Positions 47,112 through 57,334 are shown, counted from the first letter of the stretch. The stretch is DNA of 64,000 nucleotides from Halorubrum sp. 2020YC2 (GCF_018623055.1 NZ_CP076019.1:2914001-2978000), one strand, 5' to 3'. The notes: a model not told the origin generated them from the sequence alone. Made by a program: numbers and translations.

Positions 47112-47765
47112 TCACAGCGACTCGCGGAGCCGGTCCAGCGCGCCCGCCGCCCACGCCCCGTCGTCGCCCTCGTTCCCGTCGCTGTCGGCCATCGATCCGG
47201 ACGCCGGTCGGTCGCCCGGGAGCGCGGCGTCGATGGCGCTCTCCGACGGCACGGCGCTCTCTGACGGCGCGGCGCTCTCTGACGGCGCGGCGCTCTCTGA
47301 CGGCGCGGCGCTCTCTGACGGCGCGGCGCTCTCTGACGGCGCGGCGCTCTCTGACGGCGCGGCGCGACCCTCGTCGCCCGCGCTCCGACCGACGCCGTCG
47401 CTTTCGACGCTTCGGTCGCTCTCTCGCTCGGCCTCGGTCGCCCGCGCCAGCGCGAGGTCGGCCCGCCGCTCGACCTCGCTGTTGACGGCCCTGACCGCCC
47501 CGGCGTACCCGCGGATCGCCTGCGTCGCAGCCTCTAGCTCCGCGACGCGCTCTTCGAGGTCGTCGAGCCGCGATTCGAGCCGCTCGCGCTCGGCCGTCGC
47601 CTCCGCGTCGGCGGCGACGTCGGCCGGCCGCGCGTCGCCCCCGGCGACCGCGCGCTCGACGGCGCGGAGCCGCGACTCGATCCCGGCGCCCGATCCGTTC
47701 GCTCCCGTCGAAGCCGAGTCGGATCTCCCTCTCGGCCGCTCGGCGTTCCCGGTGTGATCGGTCAT
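47112..47765 (-). CDS. coiled-coil protein with PSESAA repeats (DUF7310-like)
   Basis: 217 residues starting [14 protein letters not shown] coiled coil (about 30-95, [20 protein letters not shown]) is followed by a low-complexity tract of seven PSESA units and a short end domain ([13 protein letters not shown]). Opens the pilus region on this strand. Divergent from cetZ with 74 bases between starts, so a shared promoter region controls both. Confidence 0.75.
   Translation of the reverse strand: MTDHTGNAERPRGRSDSASTGANGSGAGIESRLRAVERAVAGGDARPADVAADAEATAERERLESRLDDLEERVAELEAATQAIRGYAGAVRAVNSEVERRADLALARATEAERESDRSVESDGVGRSAGDEGRAAPSESAAPSESAAPSESAAPSESAAPSESAAPSESAVPSESAIDAALPGDRPASGSMADSDGNEGDDGAWAAGALDRLRESL
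47236..47361. repeat. seven 18-base tandem units coding PSESAA
   Basis: Unit GCGCTCTCTGACGGCGCG, starting at 47236, 47254, 47272, 47290, 47308, 47326 and 47344; the last six are nearly identical in DNA, not only in protein, which indicates recent expansion by slippage. Likely length-variable between strains. Confidence 0.95.
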
Positions 47766-47839
47766 GCGACCGGTTGGCCGCGCTTTCACTCTTAAACCTC
47801 GGGGAAAGGATATTGTTGAGGGGACTGGTACGTCCCCGC

Positions 47840-48919
47840 ATGAAAGCAGTCCTCCTCGGCGTCGGACAGGCGGGCGGCAAGCTGACGACCGCCCTCGCGC
47901 AGTTCGACGCCGACGCCGGCTACGGCGCGGTCCTCGACGCGCTCGCGGTCAACACGGCCGCGGCCGACCTCGATCCCCTCCCGCTCGAAACGGTCCTCGT
48001 CGGGCAGTCACGCGTCAACGGTCACGGCGTCGGCGGCGACAACGAACTCGGCGCGGAAGTGATGCACGAGGACGCCGTCGAAGTGCTCGACGCGCTGGCG
48101 CCGAAGGTCACCGCGGAGGCCGAGGCGGTGTTCGTCGTCGCCGGGCTCGGCGGCGGGACCGGCTCCGGCGGCGCACCGGTCCTCGTCCGCGAGCTGAACC
48201 GCGTGTACGACGTCCCCGTCTACGCGATCGGTATTCTCCCCGGTCGCGACGAGGGAACGATGTATCAGGTGAACGCCGGCCGGTCGCTGAAGACGCTGGT
48301 CCGCGAGGCGGACGCGACGATCCTGCTCGACAACGACGCGTGGCGCTCCGCGGGGGAGTCCGTCGAGGGCGGCTACGAGGCGATCAACGCCTCGATGGCG
48401 AAGCGGATCGGGCTCCTCTTGGCCGCCGGCGAGGCGGTCGAGGGGGTCGCGGAGTCCGTCGTCGACACGAGCGAGGTGATCAACACGCTCCGGGCCGGCG
48501 GGATGGCCGCGGTCGGGTTCGCGTCCGCGCCGGCGGCCGAGGACCCGCAGGAGAACGTCACCACGGTGACGAGCGCGGTCCGCAGCGCGGTGATGACCGG
48601 CCTCTCGCTGCCGAGCGCCACCGACGCCGACGCCGCCCTCGTCGCGGTCGCCGGCGACCCCGACCGGATCTCCCGGAAGGGCGCGGAGAAGGCCCGCAAG
48701 TGGCTTCAAGAGGAGACGGGGTCGATGCAGGTCCGCGGCGGCGACTTCCCGCTCGACTCCGACCGGATGGCCGCCCTGGTGCTGCTCGCGGGCGTCGAGC
48801 GCTCCCAGCGCGTCGAGGCGTTCCTCGAACGCGCCCGGCAGGCGGTCCGCGACGAGCGCGAGGAGACGCCCGACCCGGCGGCCGCGTTCGAGAACGACGA
48901 GATCGACGACCTGCTCTGA
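47840..48919 (+). CDS. cetZ: CetZ-family tubulin-like GTPase
   Basis: 359 residues. The tubulin/FtsZ signature GGGTGSG is at 104-110 ([17 protein letters not shown]), the N-terminal [13 protein letters not shown] is the first nucleotide loop, and [19 protein letters not shown] carries the T7-like region. CetZ proteins form cytoskeletal filaments controlling cell shape and motility in haloarchaea. Missing the long FtsZ N-terminal extension. The acidic tail [10 protein letters not shown] is typical. Confidence 0.9.
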   Translation: MKAVLLGVGQAGGKLTTALAQFDADAGYGAVLDALAVNTAAADLDPLPLETVLVGQSRVNGHGVGGDNELGAEVMHEDAVEVLDALAPKVTAEAEAVFVVAGLGGGTGSGGAPVLVRELNRVYDVPVYAIGILPGRDEGTMYQVNAGRSLKTLVREADATILLDNDAWRSAGESVEGGYEAINASMAKRIGLLLAAGEAVEGVAESVVDTSEVINTLRAGGMAAVGFASAPAAEDPQENVTTVTSAVRSAVMTGLSLPSATDADAALVAVAGDPDRISRKGAEKARKWLQEETGSMQVRGGDFPLDSDRMAALVLLAGVERSQRVEAFLERARQAVRDEREETPDPAAAFENDEIDDLL

Positions 48920-49008
48920 GGGGTCGGCCGCACCCAGCGGTACCGCCGTCGTCCGCTCTCGGGACAGGTTCCGCACCTTTTTGGTCTCGCCCGGCGGACT
49001 CTCGCCCG

Positions 49009-49716
49009 ATGACCAACCCGTGGGACGACTGGGACCACGTCCTGAAGGTCGACCCCGACAAGGACCTCCGACCGGGCGAGACCTTCGAGGACGTCTGCCG
49101 GACCGGGACGGACGCGATCGAGATCGGCGGGACCCTCGACGTCACCGCGGAGAAGATGACCCGCGTCGTCGACGCCGCCGCGGAGTACGACGTGCCGCTG
49201 TATCAGGAGCCGTCGAACCCGGGCGTCGTGATCGACTCGCCGGCGCTCGACGGCTACCTGATCCCGACCGTGTTCAACGCGGGCGGCCCCTTCTGGATCA
49301 CCGGCGCGCACAAGGAGTGGGTCCGGATCGACGACCTCGACTGGAGCCGGACCCACACCGAGGCGTACATCGTCATGAACCCCGAGGCGTCGGTCGCCCA
49401 GTTGACGGAGGCCGACTGCGACCTCACCGCCGACGACGTGGGGGCGTACGCGAAGGTGGCCGAGCGCATGTTCGGCCAGGAGATAGTGTACGTCGAGTAC
49501 TCGGGCACCTTCGGGGACCCTGAGAAGGTCGCGGCCGCCCACGACGCCTTGGACGACGCCACCCTCTTCTACGGCGGCGGGATTCACGACTACGAGTCGG
49601 CCAACGAGATGGCCGCCCACAGCGACGTGATCGTCGTGGGCGACCTGCTCCACGACGAGGGCGTCGACGCCGTCCGCGAGACGGTGAAGGGCGCGAAGGA
49701 CGCGCACGACGACTAA
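49009..49716 (+). CDS. geranylgeranylglyceryl phosphate synthase
   Basis: 235 residues, TIM-barrel prenyltransferase. Seen motifs: [43 protein letters not shown] and [16 protein letters not shown], the phosphate and glycerol phosphate loops of the halophile-type group I enzyme. Joins geranylgeranyl diphosphate to sn-glycerol-1-phosphate, the first committed step of archaeal lipid synthesis. Independent promoter likely; CarS for a later step is encoded at 54819. Confidence 0.93.
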   Translation: MTNPWDDWDHVLKVDPDKDLRPGETFEDVCRTGTDAIEIGGTLDVTAEKMTRVVDAAAEYDVPLYQEPSNPGVVIDSPALDGYLIPTVFNAGGPFWITGAHKEWVRIDDLDWSRTHTEAYIVMNPEASVAQLTEADCDLTADDVGAYAKVAERMFGQEIVYVEYSGTFGDPEKVAAAHDALDDATLFYGGGIHDYESANEMAAHSDVIVVGDLLHDEGVDAVRETVKGAKDAHDD

Positions 49717-49744
49717 CGGCACCCCCGCGAGCCGGCTCCCCTCC

Positions 49745-50374
49745 TCAGTCCGCTCCCGCGTACCCGTTCAACATGTTCTCGACGTACTTCGCGATCACGT
49801 CGGCTTCGAGGTGGACCGGGTCCCCGACCGACTTCTCCGAGAGCGTCGTCAGGTCGTATGTCGTCGGGATGATCGCGGCGTCGAACTCCCCGTCGCGCTT
49901 CTCCGCGACCGTCAGCGAGATTCCGTCGAGCGTCACCGACCCCTTGTCCACGAGGTAGTCGTCGTGGCCCTCCGGAATCTCGAACGTGAACCGCCAGTCC
50001 TCGCCCACGCGCTCGATCCCCGTCACCTCCGCGACGGTGTCGACGTGGCCCTGAACGACGTGGCCGTCGAACCGCCCGTCGGCGGGCATCGCGCGCTCGA
50101 CGTTGACCGCGTCGCCCTCCCCGACCGCCCCGAGGTACGTCTTCGCGACCGTCTCGCTCGCGAGGAACACCTCGAACCACTCGCCGCCGTCGGCGTCGGT
50201 GGCGTCGGCGCCGTCGCCGTACTCCTCGACGGTCAGACACACCCCGCTCACGCTTATCGACTGGCCGTGGTGGAGGTCGTCGAACCCGTCGACGCCGATC
50301 CGAAGCCGGAGCCCGTCGTCGGTCTCAGTCCGCTCCCGGACCGCGCCCGTGCCCTCGACGATGCCGGTGAACAT
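49745..50374 (-). CDS. ribE: riboflavin synthase (lumazine-binding)
   Basis: 209 residues with two homologous lumazine-binding domains; MFTGIVEGTG at the N-terminus and DGHVVQGHVDTVAEV in the middle are diagnostic. Makes riboflavin by dismutation of two dimethyl-ribityllumazines. The bacterial-type trimeric enzyme in an archaeon is usual for halophiles. Other pathway genes are separate at 60121-61628. Confidence 0.95.
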   Translation of the reverse strand: MFTGIVEGTGAVRERTETDDGLRLRIGVDGFDDLHHGQSISVSGVCLTVEEYGDGADATDADGGEWFEVFLASETVAKTYLGAVGEGDAVNVERAMPADGRFDGHVVQGHVDTVAEVTGIERVGEDWRFTFEIPEGHDDYLVDKGSVTLDGISLTVAEKRDGEFDAAIIPTTYDLTTLSEKSVGDPVHLEADVIAKYVENMLNGYAGAD

Positions 50375-50519
50375 ACCCGAACTGGGGGCGGGCGACGGAT
50401 ATCGGTTCTGGGTCCGGGCGCGGTCGGGAACCACGTCCGGTCGCCTGACGCGCCGCGGCCGGGCGACGGCGGGCCGCTCGCCGGGTCCCTTTTGCCCCCC
50501 GGGAGTCAACGAGGAGCCG

Positions 50520-50861
50520 ATGCGCCTCGGACTGCTGGATATGATCGGGCTGGCGGCGTCGCTCGTCTTCGCGCTGCCGCTGGCGAACTACGCGCTCGTC
50601 CGGCTGTTCGCCGGCGAAGTTGCTCTCGGCGTCGGCCTGCTGGTCGTCGCCGCGGCGATGGTCGTCCTCCCGCAGTACTTCCTCGACCCGGCGCGGATCG
50701 CCCGCAAGTTCCTCTCCGGACTGTTGCCCCGACAGCTGCGCGGCGGTTCGACGGACGCGGACGAGAGCGCGGCGAGCGTGGACGGGAATTCCGGGACTGC
50801 GAGCGAGTCCGAATCGACGGACGCCGCGGCGGTCGACGGCGCCGACGAGACGGGACGGTAG
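50520..50861 (+). CDS. small membrane protein, two hydrophobic segments and acidic tail
   Basis: 113 residues: MRLGLLDMIGLAASLVFALP, then VALGVGLLVVAAAMVVLPQY form two helices; the RKFLSGLLPRQLRGG basic segment precedes an acidic Ser/Asp tail. Divergent to ribE, convergent with the peptidase. Function not recognised; haloarchaea-only protein as far as I can tell. Confidence 0.7.
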   Translation: MRLGLLDMIGLAASLVFALPLANYALVRLFAGEVALGVGLLVVAAAMVVLPQYFLDPARIARKFLSGLLPRQLRGGSTDADESAASVDGNSGTASESESTDAAAVDGADETGR

Positions 50862-50871
50862 CCGACGGAAC

Positions 50872-52275
50872 TCAGTCCGAGTCCGGACCGGGAGCGATCC
50901 CGAACGGGTACTCCGCCAGTAGCTCGTACCCGTCGTCGGTGACGAGGATCAGGTCCTCCAGTCTGACGCCGCCAACGTCCGGGTCGTAGACGCCGGGCTC
51001 TATCGTCACGACGTGGCCCGGCCGCAGTTCGCCCACGCCCGACAGCGACGGCCCCTCGTGGAGGCTCATCCCGACGCCGTGGCCGGTGCCGTGGGTGAAG
51101 CCGGCCTCGCCCTCGCCCGCGGTCGGGTCGAAGCCGTAAGCGGTGAGCTCTGCGGCCGCCTCGCCGTGGACCGTCTTGGCCGGCACGCCGGGTTCGACCT
51201 CCGCGAGCGCGGCCTCGCGGGCGGCCTCGACCGCGACGTACGCCCGGCGCTCCCAGCCGCCGTCGCCGTCGACGATGAACGTCCGGGTGACGTCGCCGTA
51301 GTAGCCGTCCGGGCCGCGCGGGGAGACGTCTAGAAGAACCGTCTCGCCCGGCCGGATCGGGTCGTTGCCGACGTAGTGGAGGTCGGCCGCGGACGGCCCG
51401 GCCCCGATCACCGTGTTGCCGGCGTCGCGGACGCCGCGACCGGCGAGCGCGGCGTTCACTTCGCGGCGGAGCCGCTCCGTCGTCAGCGGGTCGTCCGCCC
51501 AGCGGAGCGGCGGCCGCCGGCCGTCGGCGGTCCCGTCGTCAGCCGCCTTCTCGTCGCTCTCATCGGTGACCTCGCTCTCCGCGAGCACCGCCTCGGCGCG
51601 GGCGAGACCGGCGACCGCCGCGCGCTGGACGCGCCGGATCCGGTCGACCTCCGCCGGCGTCTTGCGCGTCCGGGCGGCCGCGACGGCGTCCGTCGACGCC
51701 AGTTCGTTGCCCGCGCGCTCGACGTACACCGCGGCGTCGTGGGGGAGCGACGCGGGGGTGAGTACGGTTCTGTCGGCGGTTCCGGTCTCGTCCTCCTCGC
51801 CGCCGTCGATGAGGTCGGCCACGACCGCGGCCGCGCGTTCGCCGGCGTGGTCTCCGACGTTCTCCGTCCGGACCTCGCGGACGACCCCGTCGTGAAACCC
51901 GCCGTCGGCGTCGTCCCCCGTGTCGTCCGCCGACTGGGGAGCCGAGTCTCGCGCGCCTGCGACGAACTCCCGCTCTGCCTGTTCGCGGAACAGCGCGGGG
52001 GCACAGAGGACCGCGCGCCCCGCGGGGGCGTCGGCGTCCGACCCGTCGCTCTCGGCGGCCGCTCCGTCGCCGGGAACGACGGCCAGCGCGGACGGCCGGT
52101 CCGGTCCCGAAAAGCGCGTGAGGTAGCGCAGGCCGTCGTCGAAGCGGTCACCGACGGCGATGAACGCGGCCGCGTCGGCCTCGCTGACCGCCTTGACGAC
52201 GGGGCGGAGGTCGGTCCGAAGCGGGCGGAGTTCGCCACCGGCCGGCTCGTGGGGGACCGGCTCTCTCCCGCTCAC
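50872..52275 (-). CDS. M24-family Xaa-Pro peptidase
   Basis: 467 residues from GTG 52275. A creatinase-like N-terminal domain with acidic insertions precedes the pita-bread fold: metal ligands in VLLDVSPRGPDGYYGDVTRT (two Asp), FTHGTGHGVGMSLHEGP (His), VVTIEPGVY (Glu) and GGVRLEDLILV (Glu). Cleaves N-terminal residues before proline. Overlaps the helicase stop by four bases (GTGA). Confidence 0.9.
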   Translation of the reverse strand: MSGREPVPHEPAGGELRPLRTDLRPVVKAVSEADAAAFIAVGDRFDDGLRYLTRFSGPDRPSALAVVPGDGAAAESDGSDADAPAGRAVLCAPALFREQAEREFVAGARDSAPQSADDTGDDADGGFHDGVVREVRTENVGDHAGERAAAVVADLIDGGEEDETGTADRTVLTPASLPHDAAVYVERAGNELASTDAVAAARTRKTPAEVDRIRRVQRAAVAGLARAEAVLAESEVTDESDEKAADDGTADGRRPPLRWADDPLTTERLRREVNAALAGRGVRDAGNTVIGAGPSAADLHYVGNDPIRPGETVLLDVSPRGPDGYYGDVTRTFIVDGDGGWERRAYVAVEAAREAALAEVEPGVPAKTVHGEAAAELTAYGFDPTAGEGEAGFTHGTGHGVGMSLHEGPSLSGVGELRPGHVVTIEPGVYDPDVGGVRLEDLILVTDDGYELLAEYPFGIAPGPDSD

Positions 52276-54116
52276 GGCTCCGGCTCGGGCACCGCCAGCT
52301 CCGCTTGGACCTCCTCGACGAGCTCCTGTGCCGGCTCCTCGCGGAGCTCGTCGAACAGCAGGACGCTGATCGGGAGCGTCGGCGCGCCGCTGATCAGGCT
52401 CTCCATGATCACGAGCCGCTCGCGGGCGCGGGACATCCCGACGTAGAAGACGCGGCGCTCGTTGTCCGTGAGCAGGGGGACGGGGCTGGTCGACTTCGTG
52501 AACTCCTCGACGCCGTCGACGTCCGTCGGGTCGTCGATGGAGGCCGCCATCTGCTCGACCACCTTCTCCGTGAGGTCGGTCGCGACGAACACGTGGTCGG
52601 CCTCGCGGCCCTTCGCGGAGTGGATGGTGCCGACGCGGACGCGGGTCGGGTCGGTCCCCTGGTAGTCGCCCGCGAAGTACGCGCCCATCGACTTCCGCTG
52701 GAAGCTCGTCACCTTCCGGACCATGTCGTCGGCGCTCGCGGTGTCCGGCATGAAGGGGATGTAGTCGTCGAGCGTGTCGGCCGAGACCTCGATCAGCGAG
52801 ACGTCGTCGGCGTCGGCCGCCTCCTCGCGGTCGTCGAGGAAGTCGTAGAACTCGTCGCGGTCGTGGGTCCCGAACGCGGAGTCCTGAAGCATGTCGGCCA
52901 GCCGCCGGGCCTCCAGCCCGTTCACGGGGTCGCCGGCCTCCGCCTTCTCGATGGCGCTCACGTAGTCTTGGACCCGGTCGGTCCACATCCGCCCGTCGGT
53001 GAGCATCGAGAAGGGGATGCCGTGGTCGATGAACTCGTCGATGAAGTCGAACATCTGGTAGCGCGCCCGGAACAGGCACATGATGTCGCCCTCGTCGTCC
53101 TCGACGGTGTACCGGACGTTCCGGACGAGCTCGATCATCGAGGGCGACTGGATCGCCTCGACGGTCCCGCCCTCCTTGCGCGGGTGGAGGTCCTTCTCCT
53201 GCCGCTTGTCGATGTGGCGGATCTCCGCGTTGACGACGTTGAGGATCTCCGAGGGGAGCCGGTAGGAGTTCGGGAGCACAACGTCCTCGTCGACGTCGGT
53301 GTCCAAGAGGAGGTCGGGGTCGGCGCCCTGCCACGCGTAGACGACCTGGTCGTCGTCGCCGGCGATCAGGACCTTCTCCATGTGCGGCCGCCACTCCTCG
53401 AAGACGTTGTACTGGAGCGTCGTGATGTCCTGGAACTCGTCGATGATCAGGTAGTCGACGTTCGGCACGAGCGAGCGCTGCGCGACCCGTTCGAGCATGT
53501 CCGCGAAGCCGACGAGGTCGTTGTCGCCCTTGTACGCGCGCCACGCTCGGATCGTTTCCGGGATGTCGATCCGCTCGTCGTCGGAGGGCCACGTCGGGGT
53601 GTACTTGTTGCCCTCCTGAGCGTTCGGGTCCTCCTCGGGCGGGAGGCGGACCTCCTCGACGTTCCACTGGAAGGGCACGTCGTACCAGTCGGCCACGTCG
53701 CGCTCGGTGCGCTGGAGCCACTGCGAGGTGGCGATGATCTTGTTGCCGATGGTCGTCGACCGCGCGGTCCGGCGGCCCGCGCCGCCGTGCTGGTCCTCGA
53801 ACTCGATGCCGTACTCCTCGCAGAACGACTCCTTGTCGTCCTCGCCCACCACGTCGCCCCGCGAGAGGTCGAGCAGCTCGTACGCCTTCGCGTGCATCGT
53901 GCTCACGTTCCCCTGGAGGCTGCGCGGCGAGATGTCGAGCCGCTCCGCGAGCCGCTCGCGGATCTCGGCGGCGGCCGCGCGCGTGTACGAGACGACGAGC
54001 ACGTCGCGCACGTCGGCGTCCTCGGTCTCCAGTATCTCCTCGACGCGGTCCAAGAGCGCGGTCGTCTTCCCGCTGCCCGGCCCCCCGAACAGCCGCGTCA
54101 CCGTAGTATCGGTCAT
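52272..54116 (-). CDS. UvrD/Rep-family superfamily 1 DNA helicase
   Basis: 614 residues: Q-motif-less Walker A GGPGSGKTTALLDRV (about 11-25), TRAAAAEIRERL (motif Ia), LIIDEFQDITTLQY (motif II), DDDQVVYAWQGADPDLL (motif III), VGTIHSAKGREADHVFVA (motif V) and RRVFYVGMSRARERLVI (motif VI). ATP-driven 3'-5' unwinding in repair or recombination. First gene of a two-gene unit with the peptidase. Confidence 0.92.
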   Translation of the reverse strand: MTDTTVTRLFGGPGSGKTTALLDRVEEILETEDADVRDVLVVSYTRAAAAEIRERLAERLDISPRSLQGNVSTMHAKAYELLDLSRGDVVGEDDKESFCEEYGIEFEDQHGGAGRRTARSTTIGNKIIATSQWLQRTERDVADWYDVPFQWNVEEVRLPPEEDPNAQEGNKYTPTWPSDDERIDIPETIRAWRAYKGDNDLVGFADMLERVAQRSLVPNVDYLIIDEFQDITTLQYNVFEEWRPHMEKVLIAGDDDQVVYAWQGADPDLLLDTDVDEDVVLPNSYRLPSEILNVVNAEIRHIDKRQEKDLHPRKEGGTVEAIQSPSMIELVRNVRYTVEDDEGDIMCLFRARYQMFDFIDEFIDHGIPFSMLTDGRMWTDRVQDYVSAIEKAEAGDPVNGLEARRLADMLQDSAFGTHDRDEFYDFLDDREEAADADDVSLIEVSADTLDDYIPFMPDTASADDMVRKVTSFQRKSMGAYFAGDYQGTDPTRVRVGTIHSAKGREADHVFVATDLTEKVVEQMAASIDDPTDVDGVEEFTKSTSPVPLLTDNERRVFYVGMSRARERLVIMESLISGAPTLPISVLLFDELREEPAQELVEEVQAELAVPEPEP

Positions 54117-54223
54117 TGTTACGTCGAGATTCCGGTTCTCCTTAAACGCCGTGGCTCGACGATCGTCGATGCGAGCCGCCCTCCGACCGCGACGAACCGG
54201 TGCCTCATCGCGCCACCGGGCCG

Positions 54224-54382
54224 TCAGGTGCTCCGCGTCGCGCGCGCTTCCCGGACGTCGGCGCCGTCGCGGACCAGGTCCTCGCAGGCCGGACAGACGC
54301 GGGGCCGATCGACCTCGTTCGGCGTGAACACCCGAACGTAATCTGTCGTGACGAACGAGCCGCAGTTCTGACAGGTCGGCAT
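54224..54382 (-). CDS. 52-residue two-CxxC zinc-ribbon protein
   Basis: Starts MPTCQNCGSFVTTDYVRVFT, with CxxC at residues 4-7 and a second pair in RPRVCPACEDLV (about 31-34), ideal for one zinc. The charged tail ends RATRST. Haloarchaea hold many such mini zinc-finger proteins; function unknown. ATG 54382 is preferred over an upstream start because it begins at the first strand. Confidence 0.75.
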   Translation of the reverse strand: MPTCQNCGSFVTTDYVRVFTPNEVDRPRVCPACEDLVRDGADVREARATRST

Positions 54383-54484
54383 AGTAGTCACTATCGGGTA
54401 ATTCCACATAATACTACCGGGGAGTATGACGGAAAGAAAATTCGGGGAGCGCGGCGAAGTAAAACGCCTCGACGCCCGCGGGCG

Positions 54485-54667
54485 TCAGTTCGGTCGCCAG
54501 TCGCAGACCGAACACCGCGCCGTTCCCTCCTCGTGGAGCGCACCGCACTCGGGACACTGGAGCTTGTTATACGATCGCTCCCAGTCTACGATTTCGGTTT
54601 CGTGACCGTGGTCGGAGAGGAACTCGTCGAACACGTCGTCGTCCGAGCCGGGTGCGCTACTGGACAT
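54485..54667 (-). CDS. 60-residue zinc-ribbon protein (HVO_0416-like)
   Basis: An acidic N-terminus (VFDEFLSDHGHETEIVDWER) precedes a zinc ribbon KLQCPECGALHEEGTARCSV with CxxC at about 38-41 and a second CxxC in RCSVCDW. I recall a conserved haloarchaeal family of this form. No partner gene is evident. Preceded by an AT-rich promoter at 54690-54710 (ATATATA). Confidence 0.75.
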   Translation of the reverse strand: MSSSAPGSDDDVFDEFLSDHGHETEIVDWERSYNKLQCPECGALHEEGTARCSVCDWRPN

Positions 54668-54818
54668 GCGTGACACGCTATGCCACACCAACATATATAT
54701 CTTTCTGCCGTTCTCGTCAGCGGGAATTACGCGGAAGAGCGATCAGTTCCTGCGAAAAACAACGAGGATACGAAACCTCACAGATGATTCACCGACGAGA
54801 ACGGAACTCACGTCCCGT

Positions 54819-55361
54819 TCACCACGGCTCGTTCTTCACGCCGAGCGCGTAGGCCGCGACGTTCGTGACGACGTGGAGGACGGGAGTCATCACGAGGACG
54901 ACCGCCAAGACGCGAGGGGTGAAGGTCGCCAGCGCCCAGTCGGCGTCGACGAGGAAGGCGAGTCCCAGCGCGCCGACGACGAAGTCGAGCTGGTCGAGTC
55001 CGGGGAACGCGGCGCCGCGCTCGCGGCCGGACCGCCGCTTGAGGAAGGAGGCGCCGATGTCGCCGCACATCGCGCCGAACGCGAGCGCGAACGCGGCCGG
55101 GAGCGCGAACGTCGGGAGGGCGACGCCGAGCGCGGCGCTCGCCGGCTCCGCGAGCGCGTTGAGCGCGAGCGCGAGGCAGACTCCCACCAGCGTGCCGACC
55201 GCGGTGCCGCGCCACGTCTTCCCGTCGCCGAGCAGCCGCGCGCCGCGCCATTCGCGGCCGCCGTCTATCGGGCGTCCCCCGCCGGCCAACACCGCGGCGT
55301 TGTTCGGGACGTACGCCGGGAGCATCGCCCAGAACGCGGTCGCGACGAGCGCACCGATCAT
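54819..55361 (-). CDS. carS: CDP-archaeol synthase (CarS)
   Basis: 180 residues, five or so membrane helices. Family signatures: [20 protein letters not shown] near the N-terminus, [14 protein letters not shown] (about 44-57), and [20 protein letters not shown] with [14 protein letters not shown]. Uses CTP to activate unsaturated archaetidic acid, committing it to polar head-group addition. Belongs to the same lipid pathway as the prenyltransferase at 49009. Confidence 0.92.
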   Translation of the reverse strand: MIGALVATAFWAMLPAYVPNNAAVLAGGGRPIDGGREWRGARLLGDGKTWRGTAVGTLVGVCLALALNALAEPASAALGVALPTFALPAAFALAFGAMCGDIGASFLKRRSGRERGAAFPGLDQLDFVVGALGLAFLVDADWALATFTPRVLAVVLVMTPVLHVVTNVAAYALGVKNEPW

Positions 55362-55503
55362 GTCCTCACGGGCGACGCCCGGGATGTTATAAACCCCGGA
55401 TCCGCCGCCGGGGGGACCGCGCGTCGGCCGCTCCGTGCGCGGTCTTGCGGTCACCGCCGCCGGGTCGACAACAGTAAAGTTCGCCCCGTCCGGAACAGTC
55501 AGT

Positions 55504-56343
55504 ATGATTCCCCCCATCGCCCGGCGGTTCGTCGCCGGCGAGAGCGTCCCGGCGGCCCTCGACCACGCTCGCGCGTCGAACGAGGACGGCGTCGCGGTCA
55601 TCCTCAACCTGCTGGGCGAGCACTACGCCGACCCCGCGGAGGCCCGCGCGGACACCGACGCGTACCTCGAACTGCTCGACGACATCGCCGGCAGCGGGCT
55701 CGACGCCTGCGTCTCGGTGAAACCCTCCCAGATCGGGATGGACGTCTCGGCCGACCTGTTCGAGGAACACTACCGCGAGATCGTCGCGCGCGCCGACGAA
55801 CTCGACGCGTTCGTCTGGTGTGACATGGAGGACGCCGACACCACCGACGCCACTCTCGACGCGTTCGAGTCCATCGCCGCCGACTACCCGTGGAGCGTCG
55901 GCCAGTGCATCCAGTCGAACCTGAAACGCACCGCCGACGACCTCGACCGCCTGATCGATGTTCCGGGAAAAATCCGGCTCGTGAAGGGCGCGTACGACGA
56001 GCCGTCGTCGATCGCGTACACCGAAAAGGCGGACGTCGACGAGGCGTACCGCGACGACCTCCGGCTCCTCTTCGAGCGCCGCGACCGCGGGGTCGCGGTC
56101 GGCAGCCACGACCCGGAGATGATCTCGCTGGCGGACCGACTCTCGCGCGACCACGGCGCCGACTACGAGGTCCAGATGCTGATGGGGGTCCGGGAGGACG
56201 CCCAGCGCGACCTGGCCGCGCAGGGGGTCGACGTGTACCAGTACGCCCCGTACGGCGGCAAGTGGCTCTCGTACTTCTACCGGCGCGTCCGCGAGCGCAA
56301 GGAGAACCTGACGTTCGCGGTCCGGGCGGTTCTGGGGCAGTAA
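55504..56343 (+). CDS. proline dehydrogenase
   Basis: 279 residues, a TIM-barrel flavin enzyme of the PutA/PRODH type: [51 protein letters not shown] and the C-terminal [20 protein letters not shown], which holds the Arg-Arg pair binding proline. Oxidises proline to pyrroline-5-carboxylate, passing electrons to quinone. No P5C dehydrogenase is adjacent. Confidence 0.93.
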   Translation: MIPPIARRFVAGESVPAALDHARASNEDGVAVILNLLGEHYADPAEARADTDAYLELLDDIAGSGLDACVSVKPSQIGMDVSADLFEEHYREIVARADELDAFVWCDMEDADTTDATLDAFESIAADYPWSVGQCIQSNLKRTADDLDRLIDVPGKIRLVKGAYDEPSSIAYTEKADVDEAYRDDLRLLFERRDRGVAVGSHDPEMISLADRLSRDHGADYEVQMLMGVREDAQRDLAAQGVDVYQYAPYGGKWLSYFYRRVRERKENLTFAVRAVLGQ

Positions 56344-56429
56344 TCGGGCGGCGATCGACCGCAGTCGGCCGCGCGTCGCCGGCGCGTGGAAGCCCCTTTA
56401 AGGATTGCCGACACATACCAACGCGATAG

Positions 56430-57158
56430 ATGTCCACGTGGAAACGCGATTTCGCCAGCGGGCTCATCGTGCTGGCGCCGCTCCTCGTTCTCCTGTTAGT
56501 CCTCCGCTGGATCTACCAGTACATCGCGTCGATCCCGCTCATCGAGGACCTCCAACCCAACATCATTCCGACCCCGCTAGAGCCCGTCTCCCGCGTCGTT
56601 ATCGCGTTCGCGGTGTTCGCGACCGTCGTGCTCGCGGTGGGCTATTTCATGCGGACCACCCTCGGCCGGCTGGCGGAGTCGGCGGTGGACGACACGATAA
56701 ACCGGATCCCCGCGCTCCGGGTGGTGTACAACGCCTCGAAGCTCGCGATCGAGACGGCCATCTCCGGCACCGACGAGCTTCAGAGCCCGGTGTACATCGA
56801 GACGTGGCCGGGGATCCGGATGACCGCCTTCCGGACCGGAAAGAAGACCCGCGACGGGAAGATCGTCTTGTTCATGCCGACCGCGCCGAACATCACCACC
56901 GGCTTCGTCATCGAGGTTGAGCCGGAGCGCGTCGAGGAGACCGGCGAGACCGTCGAGGAGGGGATGACGCGGGTCCTCTCCGCCGGGTTCGCGGAGTCCG
57001 CCCATCAGGTCCCCGTCCACGAGGAGGCCCCGACCGAGGGCGACGGCGCGGACACGCCCGACGGGTACGGACACGTCCGGACCGACGGGACCCCGGGCGA
57101 CGGGACCCCGGCCGACGGAGACGGGTCGGCGGCCGAGGGAAGCGGCTCCGGTGAGTGA
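56430..57158 (+). CDS. DUF502 family membrane protein
   Basis: 242 residues: two transmembrane segments (SGLIVLAPLLVLLLVLRWIY and VVIAFAVFATVVLAVGYFM), followed by the DUF502 core (INRIPALRVVYNASKLAI, TAFRTGKKTRDGKIVLFMPT, PNITTGFVIEVEPE) and an acidic, glycine-rich tail. Widespread family of unknown function. The IS element lies just downstream. Confidence 0.88.
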   Translation: MSTWKRDFASGLIVLAPLLVLLLVLRWIYQYIASIPLIEDLQPNIIPTPLEPVSRVVIAFAVFATVVLAVGYFMRTTLGRLAESAVDDTINRIPALRVVYNASKLAIETAISGTDELQSPVYIETWPGIRMTAFRTGKKTRDGKIVLFMPTAPNITTGFVIEVEPERVEETGETVEEGMTRVLSAGFAESAHQVPVHEEAPTEGDGADTPDGYGHVRTDGTPGDGTPADGDGSAAEGSGSGE

Positions 57159-57206
57159 GGCGCTCGCGTTCGGCGAGGCGTACTCAGCATTATACAAGGC
57201 GGAGCC

Positions 57207-57247
57207 TCCGACCTCAAGGGGTGAGCGAAGCGAGCGAGTAGGTCGGA
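57207..57247 (+). other. left-end hairpin of the tnpB element
   Basis: TCCGACCT (57207-57214) pairs with AGGTCGGA (57240-57247). The loop begins with CAAGG and contains a GAGCGAAGCGAGC palindrome. The CTCAAGG/AGTAGG layout resembles the right end. IS605-type ends are recognised as such single-strand hairpins. Confidence 0.65.
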
Positions 57248-57334
57248 GAGGAAACCGACATGGTACGACACAACCGGCATACTCTGGCCACCTGACTCCC
57301 AAATAATAAGAACCGATAGCTCTTCATCTGAAGT

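Noticed and set aside
47236-47361. CRISPR-like array at the 18-base repeats
   Set aside because: Units are contiguous without spacers and keep a coding frame. The 57-base units of the dispersed element also lack unique spacers, and no cas genes are present.
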